Source: Robertmurraya korlensis NBRC 107688
GTDB taxonomy: Bacteria > Bacillota > Bacilli > Bacillales > Cytobacillaceae
Assembly (NCBI RefSeq): GCF_001591645.1
Contig: NZ_BCVH01000005.1
Coordinates: 178,094 to 242,093 of the forward strand
Direction of reading: 5' to 3'
Length of the DNA: 64,000 nucleotides
Both the position numbers and the translations under genes were made by a program. Under the pieces are notes generated by a model that saw nothing but the letters and a program-made list of their open reading frames with translations, did no database searches and was not told the origin of the DNA. The stretch's first letter is position 1. Every line of letters begins with the position of its first letter. Positions 34,946-43,048 of this stretch are shown here, piece by piece.

Positions 34946-36229
34946 TTATGCTAAGTCTTTAACGTCCGTTAATGTTTGTTGTTTATGATCCATCCTTGAA
35001 AACATGATCCAGTAGATCGCAGCACTCCCGATGGCTAGAATGGCAATGGTGAAAAAGGTCCATTCATATCCAATCCAAACCGTCAGAGGAATAGAGATAG
35101 GTGCTATGGTTCGACCGATTGTGTATCGTAGACTTGCCGCGGCAAAGTATTGTCCTCTCATATGATCGGGGGCAATTTTTGAAATAAAGCTTTGCTGTAA
35201 TCCAGCCACGAGAAGTTCTCCAAGAGTAAAAATTGCCATTGCCAGTACAAGTCCCCAAATCCATTCTGTTTGGCCAAATCCAATAATGGCGATGGCATAA
35301 AGCAGGGAAGAGACGATAAAAACGTTTCTTTCTTTAAAACCAATGACCCATTTAGTAATAGCTACAGTTAAGAGCGCAACAAGCAAGCCGTTTTCTGCAA
35401 GGATGAAACCAAAGGCTTGTTCTCCACTGACGGTTAATGACCAACTGCCAAGGGTTAGTAGGGTTTGATTATGAACGACTTCCTTTGTATAGACAGGAAT
35501 GAGCAAGTCGAGCTGCATAAAAGTTTGTGCCGACAATATTCCTGCAACGATGAATAATAGGAAGGTTCGGTCCTTAACAATGATTTTGTAGTCGCGAAGC
35601 TGATTACCAACAAACGAATACCATTTTGTGGTGGTATTCACCTTGTGTTCGTAGGTTGGTGCCGTTTCACGTGTCCATTTCTGTAGAACAGCTGCAAGGC
35701 CTACACATATAATTCCAGCGATGAGGAGTAGCTGGGAGCGGTGATTCACATAGAAAATCGCTCCTAATAAAGGACCAATGACAACGGCAATATTGATCGA
35801 TGTGTAAAAGACTGCAAACACGCTGCTTCTGTTTTCCTCGTCGACCACATCAGCCACCATTGCCTGACTAGCTGGCCAGTAGATGGATCCGAAAAAACCG
35901 ACAAAAGAGAAACAAAGAAAGCCAATCCATGGGGATTGAAGCCAAGGTGAATCGGCAAGTCCAAATAACATAAAGCACACGCCTTGGCCAAAAGCAGATA
36001 AAACCATCATCCGTTTACGGCCGTATCTATCTGCACAATAACCGCCTATCAAGTTAGCAAAAACCGATAAAACCTGTGAAAGAATTAATAACAACCCAGC
36101 GAGGCTTTTGCCAAATTCATCAGCAAAATATATGGTCAAAAAGGGGAAAAACATCCAAAAGGTAATGTTCATTAACGCCTCACCAAACAAACGAACCTTC
36201 AAATTGGAATCCCAATCACGTATTCTCAT
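34946..36229 (-). CDS. MFS transporter (DHA1-type)
   Basis: 427 residues, twelve hydrophobic segments. The loop 2-3 motif GGYCADRYGRKRMM (about 62-75) and SIYWPASQAMVADVVDEENRSS are typical of drug:H+ antiporters of the MFS (MdtH/YfiS-like). Substrate unknown. RBS is GGAGGG. Upstream of its start lies an inverted-repeat element (36250-36339). Probably monocistronic. Confidence 0.88.
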   Translation of the reverse strand: MRIRDWDSNLKVRLFGEALMNITFWMFFPFLTIYFADEFGKSLAGLLLILSQVLSVFANLIGGYCADRYGRKRMMVLSAFGQGVCFMLFGLADSPWLQSPWIGFLCFSFVGFFGSIYWPASQAMVADVVDEENRSSVFAVFYTSINIAVVIGPLLGAIFYVNHRSQLLLIAGIICVGLAAVLQKWTRETAPTYEHKVNTTTKWYSFVGNQLRDYKIIVKDRTFLLFIVAGILSAQTFMQLDLLIPVYTKEVVHNQTLLTLGSWSLTVSGEQAFGFILAENGLLVALLTVAITKWVIGFKERNVFIVSSLLYAIAIIGFGQTEWIWGLVLAMAIFTLGELLVAGLQQSFISKIAPDHMRGQYFAAASLRYTIGRTIAPISIPLTVWIGYEWTFFTIAILAIGSAAIYWIMFSRMDHKQQTLTDVKDLA

Positions 36230-36249
36230 ACTAAAACCCTCCTAATTGT

Positions 36250-36339
36250 GGTGACAGACACCCTTCTTGGACAAACCCACCCAATCTGTCTTTCGACGGT
36301 GTCTGTCACCGCTCGTGGACAAAAATGTCTGATTTGTCC
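36250..36339. repeat. Inverted-repeat element of the GGTGACAGACACC family
   Basis: Perfect 13-bp arms GGTGACAGACACC (36250-36262) and GGTGTCTGTCACC (36298-36310), followed by a second hairpin GGACAAA/TTTGTCC (36317-36339). The interior GGACAAACCCACCCAATCTG recurs with small changes at 45715. Confidence 0.8.
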
Positions 36340-36365
36340 GTGTGGGACGGACAGTTTTACTCCTG

Positions 36366-36401
36366 AAAAAACGCTTAGGTGCCTGATGGCCCCTAAGCGT
36401 T
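36366..36401 (-). terminator. Terminator after topB
   Basis: AACGCTTAGG/CCTAAGCGTT; on the - strand it is followed by TTTTTC. Confidence 0.8.
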
Positions 36402-36408
36402 CCTTTCT

Positions 36409-38499
36409 TTAATCCTTCTTTTCTAATGCAGCCTTTAATAGGTCTCCAAGGCTGTTTCCGAAGTTTTCATCTTTTTGCGTATACTTTTGTACGAGTTTTC
36501 GTTCCTCGCGTTTGTTGACTGCTTTCTTTCGCTCTTCTGCCTTTTCAACGACATTACATTTTCGGCATTGGAAGTACAAACCTGCTTTTCCTTCGTGCAT
36601 TTCCATTTTCTTTTTACACTGTGGACAGCGTCGGTTCGAGAGCTTTGGATCTTTTCGCTTTCTGTAGTTACATTCCGTGCTTGAGCAAACTAGAATTTTC
36701 CCTTCCTTGGTATTTCTTTCTTTTAACAAGGATTGGCATTCTGGGCACTTCGATCCCGTTAAGTTATGAGCACGGTACGATTTATCACTAGCCTTAATTT
36801 CTGAGATCAGCTGCTCGGTTTGCTTACGAATCCGTTTTAAAAATTGCTTTGGATCTCCTTTTCCACGAGAAATCGCTTCAAGGTCCTTTTCCCATTTGGC
36901 TGTAAGCTCAGGAGAGGTAAGCTCCTCATTTACGAGATCCATCAATTGCTTGCCTTTAGGAGTCGGATGTAGGCGGCCATTTTTTCGCTCCACGACCTCA
37001 GTTTCAATGATTCTTTCGATAATCTCAGCTCTAGTCGCAGGAGTTCCAAGACCATACTTCTCCATTTGACCTAATATATCAGATTCCGAGAAACGAGCAG
37101 GAGGTTCGGTTAGTTTTTTCTCCGCATGTAGCTGACCTACCGAGAAGGATTGCCCTTTCGATATTTGTCCAAGCTTTTGCCCACTTAACTCCTCGTCTTT
37201 CCCAGTAATCGCTTTAAATCCTGCATTTACAACGACCGTTTCCTTCGCAGAGAATGACTCGCCGTTTACATCAAATACCGCACGAACCGTTTCGTACTGA
37301 TAGGCAGGGTAAAATAGAGCTAGGAACCGCTTCACAATTAAATCGTATAGCTTTCGTTCATCTGCCTCCAAATCACGAAGGAATAAACGCTCTTCTGTAG
37401 GGATGATGGCATGGTGATCGGTTACTTTCTCATTATTAAATACACGCTTTGCTAATACCTTTCCCTTGTTCGCGAGAATGCTACGCACTTCTTCCTTATA
37501 GCCTCCAGAGATTGCTTCAATTCGATCGAGCATGGTGGCTTCCATATCAGTTGTGAGGTAACGAGAATCCGTACGAGGGTAAGTTACCAGCTTATGATGC
37601 TCATATAATTTTTGCAAAACGCTTGATGTCTTTTTGGCTGAAAAGCCAAATCGCTTGTTCGCGTCACGTTGAAGCTCCGTTAAATCATATGGAAGGGGCT
37701 GTTGCTCGGACTTAGCTGTTTTATTCACTGACTGAACGAGGGCTTTTTGCCCTTTGCCTGTTGCCACAATAGCATCAGCCTTGTCTTTAGAGAAAATTCG
37801 CTTCTCGCCATTTTCCTCCCAATCTGCCTTTAACGGCCCAATTTGTGCAGAAATCGTCCAATATTCCTGTGGCTTAAACGTTTGAATCGCTTTTTCCCGT
37901 TCCATTACAAGTGCAAGTGTTGGAGTTTGGACGCGTCCAGCTGAGAGAGGATCCTTATATTTCGTTGTTAATGCACGAGTAACATTAAGTCCAATTAACC
38001 AATCAGCTTCCGCGCGACAAACAGCTGATGCATATAAATTTTCGTATTCACTTCCAGGGCGAAGTTTGGCAAATCCCTCTTTAATCGAACGATCCGTATG
38101 AGAGGAGATCCACAAACGCTTAATAGGTTTATTCCAACGGATTTTTTCTAAAATCCACCGTGCAACAAGCTCCCCTTCACGCCCGGCGTCGGTGGCAATA
38201 ATACATTCCCTAACGTCCTTACGTTTGGCCAAAGATTCTATGGCTTTATACTGGTGAGAGGTTTGTTTCATCACTTTAAGACCCATCTTATCTGGGATAA
38301 TCGGCAAGTCTTCTAAATTCCATTGCTTGTATTTCGTATCGTAATGCTCGGGCATTTTTAACTCAATTAAATGTCCAAGCGCCCAAGTTACGATATACTT
38401 CGGTCCTTCAATATAGCTTTTATGTGTTTGCGTACAGCCAAGAACGCGTGCAATTTCTCTAGCCACGCTTGGCTTTTCAGCAAGTACGAGTGATTTCAT
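36409..38499 (-). CDS. topB: DNA topoisomerase III
   Basis: 696 residues, type IA topoisomerase. The Toprim domain starts at MKSLVLAEKPSVAREIARVL and includes ATDAGREGELVA. The active-site tyrosine lies in LVTYPRTDSRYLT (about 313). After the GLGTPATRAEIIERI motif the C-terminus carries two short zinc ribbons (CPECQSLLK...CSSTEC and CPQCKKKM...CRKC) and a basic tail. It relaxes or decatenates DNA with single-strand passage. Slightly shorter than B. subtilis TopB (727 aa). Confidence 0.95.
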   Translation of the reverse strand: MKSLVLAEKPSVAREIARVLGCTQTHKSYIEGPKYIVTWALGHLIELKMPEHYDTKYKQWNLEDLPIIPDKMGLKVMKQTSHQYKAIESLAKRKDVRECIIATDAGREGELVARWILEKIRWNKPIKRLWISSHTDRSIKEGFAKLRPGSEYENLYASAVCRAEADWLIGLNVTRALTTKYKDPLSAGRVQTPTLALVMEREKAIQTFKPQEYWTISAQIGPLKADWEENGEKRIFSKDKADAIVATGKGQKALVQSVNKTAKSEQQPLPYDLTELQRDANKRFGFSAKKTSSVLQKLYEHHKLVTYPRTDSRYLTTDMEATMLDRIEAISGGYKEEVRSILANKGKVLAKRVFNNEKVTDHHAIIPTEERLFLRDLEADERKLYDLIVKRFLALFYPAYQYETVRAVFDVNGESFSAKETVVVNAGFKAITGKDEELSGQKLGQISKGQSFSVGQLHAEKKLTEPPARFSESDILGQMEKYGLGTPATRAEIIERIIETEVVERKNGRLHPTPKGKQLMDLVNEELTSPELTAKWEKDLEAISRGKGDPKQFLKRIRKQTEQLISEIKASDKSYRAHNLTGSKCPECQSLLKERNTKEGKILVCSSTECNYRKRKDPKLSNRRCPQCKKKMEMHEGKAGLYFQCRKCNVVEKAEERKKAVNKREERKLVQKYTQKDENFGNSLGDLLKAALEKKD

Positions 38500-38645
38500 T
38501 AGTTATCCTCCGAATTTCCATTTACTCGGGTTAAGTATACAGGAAAACGAAAGAAAAAGGGAATATGAAAAGCTTAAGCGTCTAGGTATGCACCGATAGG
38601 CTTTGCCTTATGAACCCGAGGAGCTAGGTGCTAGAGCTGGACAAA

Positions 38646-38673
38646 TAAAAAAGACCTTGCATAGGCAAGGTCT
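38646..38673 (-). terminator. Terminator of the small gene 38672-38836
   Basis: AGACCTTGC/GCAAGGTCT with TTTTTTATTT following on the - strand; its arm reaches the stop codon. Confidence 0.8.
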
Positions 38674-38836
38674 ACTCATTATCCTGAGTTTCCACTCGAT
38701 TTTTAAACGCTTCACGTACAACGAGAAATTCCTCGTCACCAATTGCGTCCTTCGTATGTTTTTCAACAAGAGTTCCCTCAGGAAACTTCCCGGGGTGCCC
38801 TTTTTTCTTATGTTCAAAATCTTTTCCGCGACCCAT
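38672..38836 (-). CDS. Small charged protein, 54 aa
   Basis: ATG at 38836 follows AAAGGAGTG. Starts MGRGKDFEHKKKGHPGKFPE, then TKDAIGDEEFLVVREAFKN. Overlapping longer frames on both strands are shadows. The RBS, terminator and plausible composition support a real gene, but I recognise no family. It is divergent from the peroxiredoxin gene. Confidence 0.7.
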   Translation of the reverse strand: MGRGKDFEHKKKGHPGKFPEGTLVEKHTKDAIGDEEFLVVREAFKNRVETQDNE

Positions 38837-38978
38837 TTTTTCACACTCCTTTCCTTCAAAATTAGCTTCTCCGGAAAAATTCCCTTCTATGTAGAAAAGA
38901 AACAGGACAGTTCAGAAGGTTCATGCATATTTATAGAAGGTATGGGCTTTTCGAATTTTATAGTAAGGGGGGATCTAA

Positions 38979-39539
38979 GTGACTAATCAATCTCAAAATG
39001 GCCAACAGCCTTTTTATGCGACTCGAGACGATCAAGCGCCACCGTTTTCGACAAAAGGATTTGTGGATGGAGAAATTAAAACATTCGAACTTGAGCAATA
39101 TAAAGGGAAATGGCTTCTCTTATTTTTCTATCCTAGTGACTTTACACCGGTCTGAGAAACAGAACTAGCGGCGGTCGCTGCTATTTATCCTTATTTTCAA
39201 GCGATGAATGTTGAGGTTTTGGCTATCAGCACGGATAGCATCTATTCACATAAAGTATTTCGAGAAACGACTCCCTCTTTACAAAATGTCTACTACCCCC
39301 TGTTGAGTGACAGAACTCATACGATCTCCAAATCGTATCGAGTACTTGATGAAAAAGCAGGAGCAGCCTTTAGAGCTTCATTTTTTATAGACCCTAATCG
39401 AGTCATCGTCGCTAAGCTTGTCTATCCAAGGGAAGTCGGACGGAATCTATATGAACATGTTAGGCTAATGCAGGCACTCCAACATGCTAAAGATACAGGT
39501 AAAGGTGTACCAGCAAACTGGATGCCTGACCAAAATTAA
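38979..39539 (+). CDS. prxU: Probable selenocysteine-containing peroxiredoxin (in-frame TGA)
   Basis: Reads 187 codons from GTG (AGGGGGGA upstream) if the TGA at 39153-39155 (codon 59) is decoded as selenocysteine. The site reads PSDFTPV-U-ETEL, which fits the peroxiredoxin active site P-x3-T-x2-C exactly, with TGA at the peroxidatic cysteine. Downstream the AhpC/TSA fold is complete (VEVLAISTDSIYSHKVF, FFIDPNRVI, catalytic-type Arg in REVGRN, GVPANW). The usual resolving-Cys motif VCPANW is GVPANW and there is no cysteine anywhere, so this would be a one-Sec enzyme. A SECIS-like hairpin starts 11 nt after TGA. The alternatives are a nonsense mutation or a sequencing error. Sec-insertion genes selA, selB, selC and selD are not in the window. 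Confidence 0.78.
39166..39183 (+). promoter_or_regulatory. Bacterial SECIS-like hairpin
   Basis: TAGCGGC/GCTGCTA form a 7-bp stem (one G-U) with the apical loop GGTC; 17 nt separate the TGA from the loop. Bacterial SECIS elements are defined by a short stem with GGU in the loop at about this distance (18 nt in E. coli fdhF). Confidence 0.75.
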
Positions 39540-39783
39540 TATACAAATTTTAGAACCTCTCTTACTTTCCAAGATACAAGGTATAATAGGGATTCAGAAA
39601 AAGCTAAACGAAAAGATGTTAGCTTTTAACAGCATGTTATCTAAACGTCGAATCAACACAAACTCCTCTGTTTTTAAAAATTACGAACAGAAAATTAATA
39701 AAAAATTATTCTAATGCCTAAGCGAGAAGCTGTGGCATTTTTTTATTAGGAAAATCTTTATGCAGATTTTTTACAAAATCCCT
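39540..39783. other. Non-coding interval after the peroxiredoxin gene
   Basis: AT-rich; no supported gene. A terminator is at 39713-39745 and a sigma-D-type promoter follows at 39784. Confidence 0.55.
39713..39745 (+). terminator. Terminator
   Basis: AATGCC...GGCATT with an inner AGC/GCT stem and seven T; probably ends the peroxiredoxin transcript 170 nt after its stop. Confidence 0.65.
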
Positions 39784-39809
39784 TAAAAAATGACATTTAT
39801 CGCCGAAAT
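39784..39809 (+). promoter_or_regulatory. Sigma-D (flagellar) promoter of motAB
   Basis: TAAA (39784-39787), 14-nt spacer, GCCGAAAT (39802-39809), one mismatch from the sigma-D -10 GCCGATAT. Confidence 0.75.
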
Positions 39810-39882
39810 AAAGAATAGTAGGATGATAGAATGACGATATCTATCAAATCATATAAGACTTGAGAAAAGACAGGTGAAAAAG

Positions 39883-40677
39883 ATGGATTTAACTTCAGTA
39901 GTAGGTCTCGTGTTAGGTCTAGTTGCTGTATTAGTTGGTATGTTCTTTAAAGGGGTTAGCCCTACGGCATTAATTAACCCAGCTGCGATTTTGATTATCT
40001 TATTAGGAACAGCCGGGGCAGTAACCATTGCTTTTCCAACTAGTGAAATAAAGAAAGTTCCGAAGTTGTTTGGAAAATTGTTTAAAGAAGACAAGCTTCC
40101 GAACCCAACGGATCTTATAAAAATGTTTTCTGATTGGGCTCAGCTTGCTCGTAAAGAGGGGCTGTTAGCATTGGAGTCAAAGACAAATGAAGTTGACGAT
40201 GACTTCTTAAAAAATGGCCTGTCTCTTGCGGTTGATGGCCAAAGTGCTGATTATATTCGCGATGTACTTTCTGAAGAAATTGAAGCAATGGAAGAAAGAC
40301 ACCAAGCAGGAGCACTAATCTTCACGCAAGCGGGTACGTACGCACCGACTTTAGGGGTATTGGGAGCGGTAGTTGGTCTAATTGCAGCCTTAAAATATAT
40401 GGATGACATTGATGGACTTGGACATGCGATCAGTGCCGCGTTTATCGCAACACTTCTAGGGATTTTTACGGGATATGTACTATGGCATCCATTTGCCAAC
40501 AAACTGAAGCGTAAATCGAAGCAAGAAGTAAAGATTAAGCAAATGATGGTAGAAGGCATCCTTTCGATTCTTGAAGGGGAGGCCCCACGTGTCATTGAAA
40601 CAAAGCTAGCGTCTTATTTACCAGGAAGTGAGAAGAAGAAGTTTTTAGCTGCTAATGGAGAACCGTCCAATGAGTAA
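39883..40677 (+). CDS. motA: Flagellar motor stator protein MotA
   Basis: 264 residues. Membrane helices about 2-24, 28-50, 150-172 and 182-202; the large cytoplasmic loop carries charged residues that act on FliG. FTQAGTYAPTLGVLGAVVGLI and HPFANKLKRKSKQE are diagnostic. With MotB forms the proton-conducting stator. The ATG at 39883 follows AGGTGA; the in-frame GTG at 39874 lies inside that RBS and is less likely. The gene overlaps motB by 8 nt, and a sigma-D promoter precedes it. Confidence 0.95.
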   Translation: MDLTSVVGLVLGLVAVLVGMFFKGVSPTALINPAAILIILLGTAGAVTIAFPTSEIKKVPKLFGKLFKEDKLPNPTDLIKMFSDWAQLARKEGLLALESKTNEVDDDFLKNGLSLAVDGQSADYIRDVLSEEIEAMEERHQAGALIFTQAGTYAPTLGVLGAVVGLIAALKYMDDIDGLGHAISAAFIATLLGIFTGYVLWHPFANKLKRKSKQEVKIKQMMVEGILSILEGEAPRVIETKLASYLPGSEKKKFLAANGEPSNE

Positions 40678-41467
40678 GCGTAGGAAGAAGCATCACCATG
40701 AGGAGCATGTCGATGAGTCTTGGTTAATCCCATACGCGGATTTGTTAACACTCCTACTAGCTTTGTTCATCGTATTATTTTCTATGAGTTCTGTAGATGC
40801 TAAGAAATTTCAAGCGATGGCTGAAGTGTTTAATCAGGAGTTTACAAGTGGAACAGGGATTTTTGAGTTCCCAAGCCCAATCCCAGAGGAAGGGGCAACT
40901 GCACCAGATGAGCAAACAAATGACTCTGAAGAGATCGAACAGTCTCAATCTGGAGAGAAAATGACAGAAGAGCAAAAGCAAAAGCTAGCACAGCAGGCTG
41001 AACAGGTGGAGCTGCAAGCGATTCAGGCAAAGGTAAATGAATATGTTAGTAGCAAAGGGTTACAGGATAAGCTTGAAACGAAGTTAACCGATGAGGGATT
41101 ACTTTTAACCATCCGTGATAATGTATTGTTTGAATCAGGAAGTGATGCTGTTAGAACACAAGATCTGCAGATTGTAAAAGAAATTTCTGAGTTACTTGTA
41201 ATGGATCCTGCCCGTAGCATCATTATAAGTGGGCATACTGACAATGTACCTATAAAAAATGCACAGTTCTCGTCTAACTGGGAATTAAGTGTCATGCGTG
41301 CGATTAACTTTATGAAAATATTACTTGAAAACAAGAGCCTTGATCCAAGTTGGTTCAGCGCTAAAGGATTTGGGGAGTTTAAACCAATTGCACCCAATGA
41401 TGATACAGCTGGAAAAGCAAGAAACCGTCGTGTTGAAATTTTGATATTACCAAGGACTGCCGACTGA
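40670..41467 (+). CDS. motB: Flagellar motor stator protein MotB
   Basis: 265 residues. Basic N-terminus, a single membrane helix (about 19-40) with the proton-carrying Asp24 in WLIPYADLLTLLLALF, a Glu/Gln-rich plug/linker (about 60-130), and a C-terminal OmpA-like peptidoglycan-binding domain (IIISGHTDNVPI, GKARNRRVEIL). Asp and the missing Na-type signature favour a proton-driven stator. ATG overlaps the motA stop. Ends at a terminator. Confidence 0.95.
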   Translation: MSKRRKKHHHEEHVDESWLIPYADLLTLLLALFIVLFSMSSVDAKKFQAMAEVFNQEFTSGTGIFEFPSPIPEEGATAPDEQTNDSEEIEQSQSGEKMTEEQKQKLAQQAEQVELQAIQAKVNEYVSSKGLQDKLETKLTDEGLLLTIRDNVLFESGSDAVRTQDLQIVKEISELLVMDPARSIIISGHTDNVPIKNAQFSSNWELSVMRAINFMKILLENKSLDPSWFSAKGFGEFKPIAPNDDTAGKARNRRVEILILPRTAD

Positions 41468-41493
41468 GCCTACTAACAGGTTCGGTCTTTTTT
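41462..41493 (+). terminator. Terminator after motB
   Basis: GACTGAGCCT/AGGTTCGGTC (two G-U) and T run, starting in the stop codon region. Confidence 0.7.
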
Positions 41494-41500
41494 ATGTAAA

Positions 41501-41525
41501 AAAAAAGAACCACTCAGAGGAGTGG
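41501..41525 (-). terminator. Terminator for the small membrane gene
   Basis: CCACTC/GAGTGG with 4-nt loop; followed on the - strand by TTCTTTTTTTTT. Confidence 0.7.
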
Positions 41526-41586
41526 CGAAAAGAGATTCAAGGGATTATTCATTAGGAAGCGCTTACAATAAACACAAAACAAAAAA

Positions 41587-41706
41587 CTAATCGTTGTTTT
41601 TATCAGGTTGTGGTACTTCCGGTTTACACATTCGATCCATTAAAACTCCAGCAAATAGGATGCAGGCAATTGGAATGGTGAAATTCAAGATGTGAACAAT
41701 AGTCAT
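41587..41706 (-). CDS. Small membrane protein, 39 aa
   Basis: ATG at 41706 follows AAGGAGGT with ideal spacing. MTIVHILNFTIPIACILFAG forms one membrane helix, then DRMCKPEVPQPDKNND is a short hydrophilic tail. Its own terminator lies downstream. Design resembles the 44-aa membrane protein at 4948. Function unknown. Confidence 0.7.
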   Translation of the reverse strand: MTIVHILNFTIPIACILFAGVLMDRMCKPEVPQPDKNND

Positions 41707-41938
41707 GGAAATACCTCCTTCACACTTGGTTGAATCTACTTTAAGTATAGTGTTTATTCACTAAAATGGCAAATAAAATTCACGGAATATTCAAATTTTA
41801 GTGTTGGCAAAATACAACATAATTAGGGAATACTATGATGTTGATAAATATCCACCCATTCTAGAAGAAGATGGTAGATAATTTATAAACAAAAGTTTAT
41901 AATATTAACAAATGTCCAAAAATGTTACGAGGTGAATT

Positions 41939-43036
41939 ATGAGTGATAAGGAAGCAACAATACTTGGGCTGATTAAAAGAGATCCATTTATCTCTCAAAA
42001 TGAGTTAGCGGAAAGGACGGGATTGTCTCGTTCGGCTGTTGCTGGTTATATTTCTTCTCTTACAAAGCAAGGAAAACTATTAGGTCGGGCATACGTTTTG
42101 CCCAATAAAAAACAGGTCATCTGCATTGGTGGAGCTAATATTGATAGAAAAATGCAAGCGATGGACAAGCTTCAGCTTGGAACATCCAATCCTGCTAGTA
42201 CAAGTAACTCTTGCGGAGGGGTTGCTAGGAACATAGCTGAAAACTTGGGAAGGCTAGGAGTAGATGTTTCTCTAATGACCGTTGTAGGTGATGATCATGA
42301 GGGAAAATGGCTACTGGATTATACAAAGTCATACGTAGATATAGAGCCTTCTAAAGTCCTTCCAAATGAAGCAACGGGAACCTATACGGCTGTCTTAGAC
42401 GTAGATGGCGAGATGGCTGTTGCTCTAGCAGATATGGGTATCTACGATCAAGTTGATGTGGATTTTATAGAGAAGCGTTGGGGTTTTCTTGCTGCAACCG
42501 AACTTGTCATGATTGATACAAACTTCCCCGCTGATGTACTTGTAAAAGTGATTGACCGTTGTAGGGAGGAAGAAATTCCACTGGTGATTACACCAGTTTC
42601 TGCTCCAAAGATTAAGAAGTTGCCACAAAACCTTGATGGTGTAGCATGGCTTATAGCCAATAAAGACGAAGCTGAGGCGTTAGCAGGGAATAAAATTAAA
42701 GACGAAGGTGACTTTTTTAAAGCTGCAGAAGCCATTATGAAAAAGGGTGTAGAAAGAGTCGTGATCACTCGCGGCGACAAAGGACTTATTTACTTTACAA
42801 AGGCGAATGAAGCGGGTGTTTTATTACCACCAAAGGCTAATGTGGTGGATGTTACGGGGGCAGGGGATGCCCTGGTTGCAGGAATTGTCTATGCGTATTT
42901 ACGTAATTTAAAAACAGAGGATGCCTGTAAAATTGGTATGGCTTGTTCGATGCTTACATTAGCCACGGAGGAAACGGTTAGCCCTACATTAAATCATCAA
43001 CAGCTACAGGAAGCTTTCCAACACAATTTCAACTAA
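41939..43036 (+). CDS. psuK: Pseudouridine kinase (PfkB family) with N-terminal winged HTH
   Basis: 365 residues. The first 55 form a MarR/LacI-like helix-turn-helix (FISQNELAERTGLSRSAVAGYISSL), unusual for a pure kinase but known in PsuK/YeiC-type sugar kinases of Firmicutes. The PfkB kinase domain begins at VICIGGANIDRKMQA and ends with the catalytic DVTGAGDALVAG. Phosphorylates pseudouridine to pseudouridine 5'-phosphate. psuG begins 12 nt later, fixing the assignment. The HTH suggests autogenous regulation, an inference. RBS GAGGTGA. Confidence 0.9.
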   Translation: MSDKEATILGLIKRDPFISQNELAERTGLSRSAVAGYISSLTKQGKLLGRAYVLPNKKQVICIGGANIDRKMQAMDKLQLGTSNPASTSNSCGGVARNIAENLGRLGVDVSLMTVVGDDHEGKWLLDYTKSYVDIEPSKVLPNEATGTYTAVLDVDGEMAVALADMGIYDQVDVDFIEKRWGFLAATELVMIDTNFPADVLVKVIDRCREEEIPLVITPVSAPKIKKLPQNLDGVAWLIANKDEAEALAGNKIKDEGDFFKAAEAIMKKGVERVVITRGDKGLIYFTKANEAGVLLPPKANVVDVTGAGDALVAGIVYAYLRNLKTEDACKIGMACSMLTLATEETVSPTLNHQQLQEAFQHNFN

Positions 43037-43048
43037 GGAGAAAACAAT

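Noticed and set aside
38603..38986. Open frame on the + strand before the peroxiredoxin
   Set aside because: No RBS, overlaps the better-supported small gene on the - strand and its terminator.
39204..39539. A shorter peroxiredoxin fragment starting at an internal ATG
   Set aside because: It lacks the active site and an RBS; it is the 3' part of the TGA-containing gene starting at 38979.
39484..39714. 76-codon open frame after the peroxiredoxin
   Set aside because: Starts inside the peroxiredoxin gene, no RBS, composition of AT-rich intergenic DNA.
41551..41566. CRE-like (CcpA) site GGAAGCGCTTACA
   Set aside because: Two mismatches to consensus and about 375 bp from the nearest start codon (psuK), so position does not support a function.
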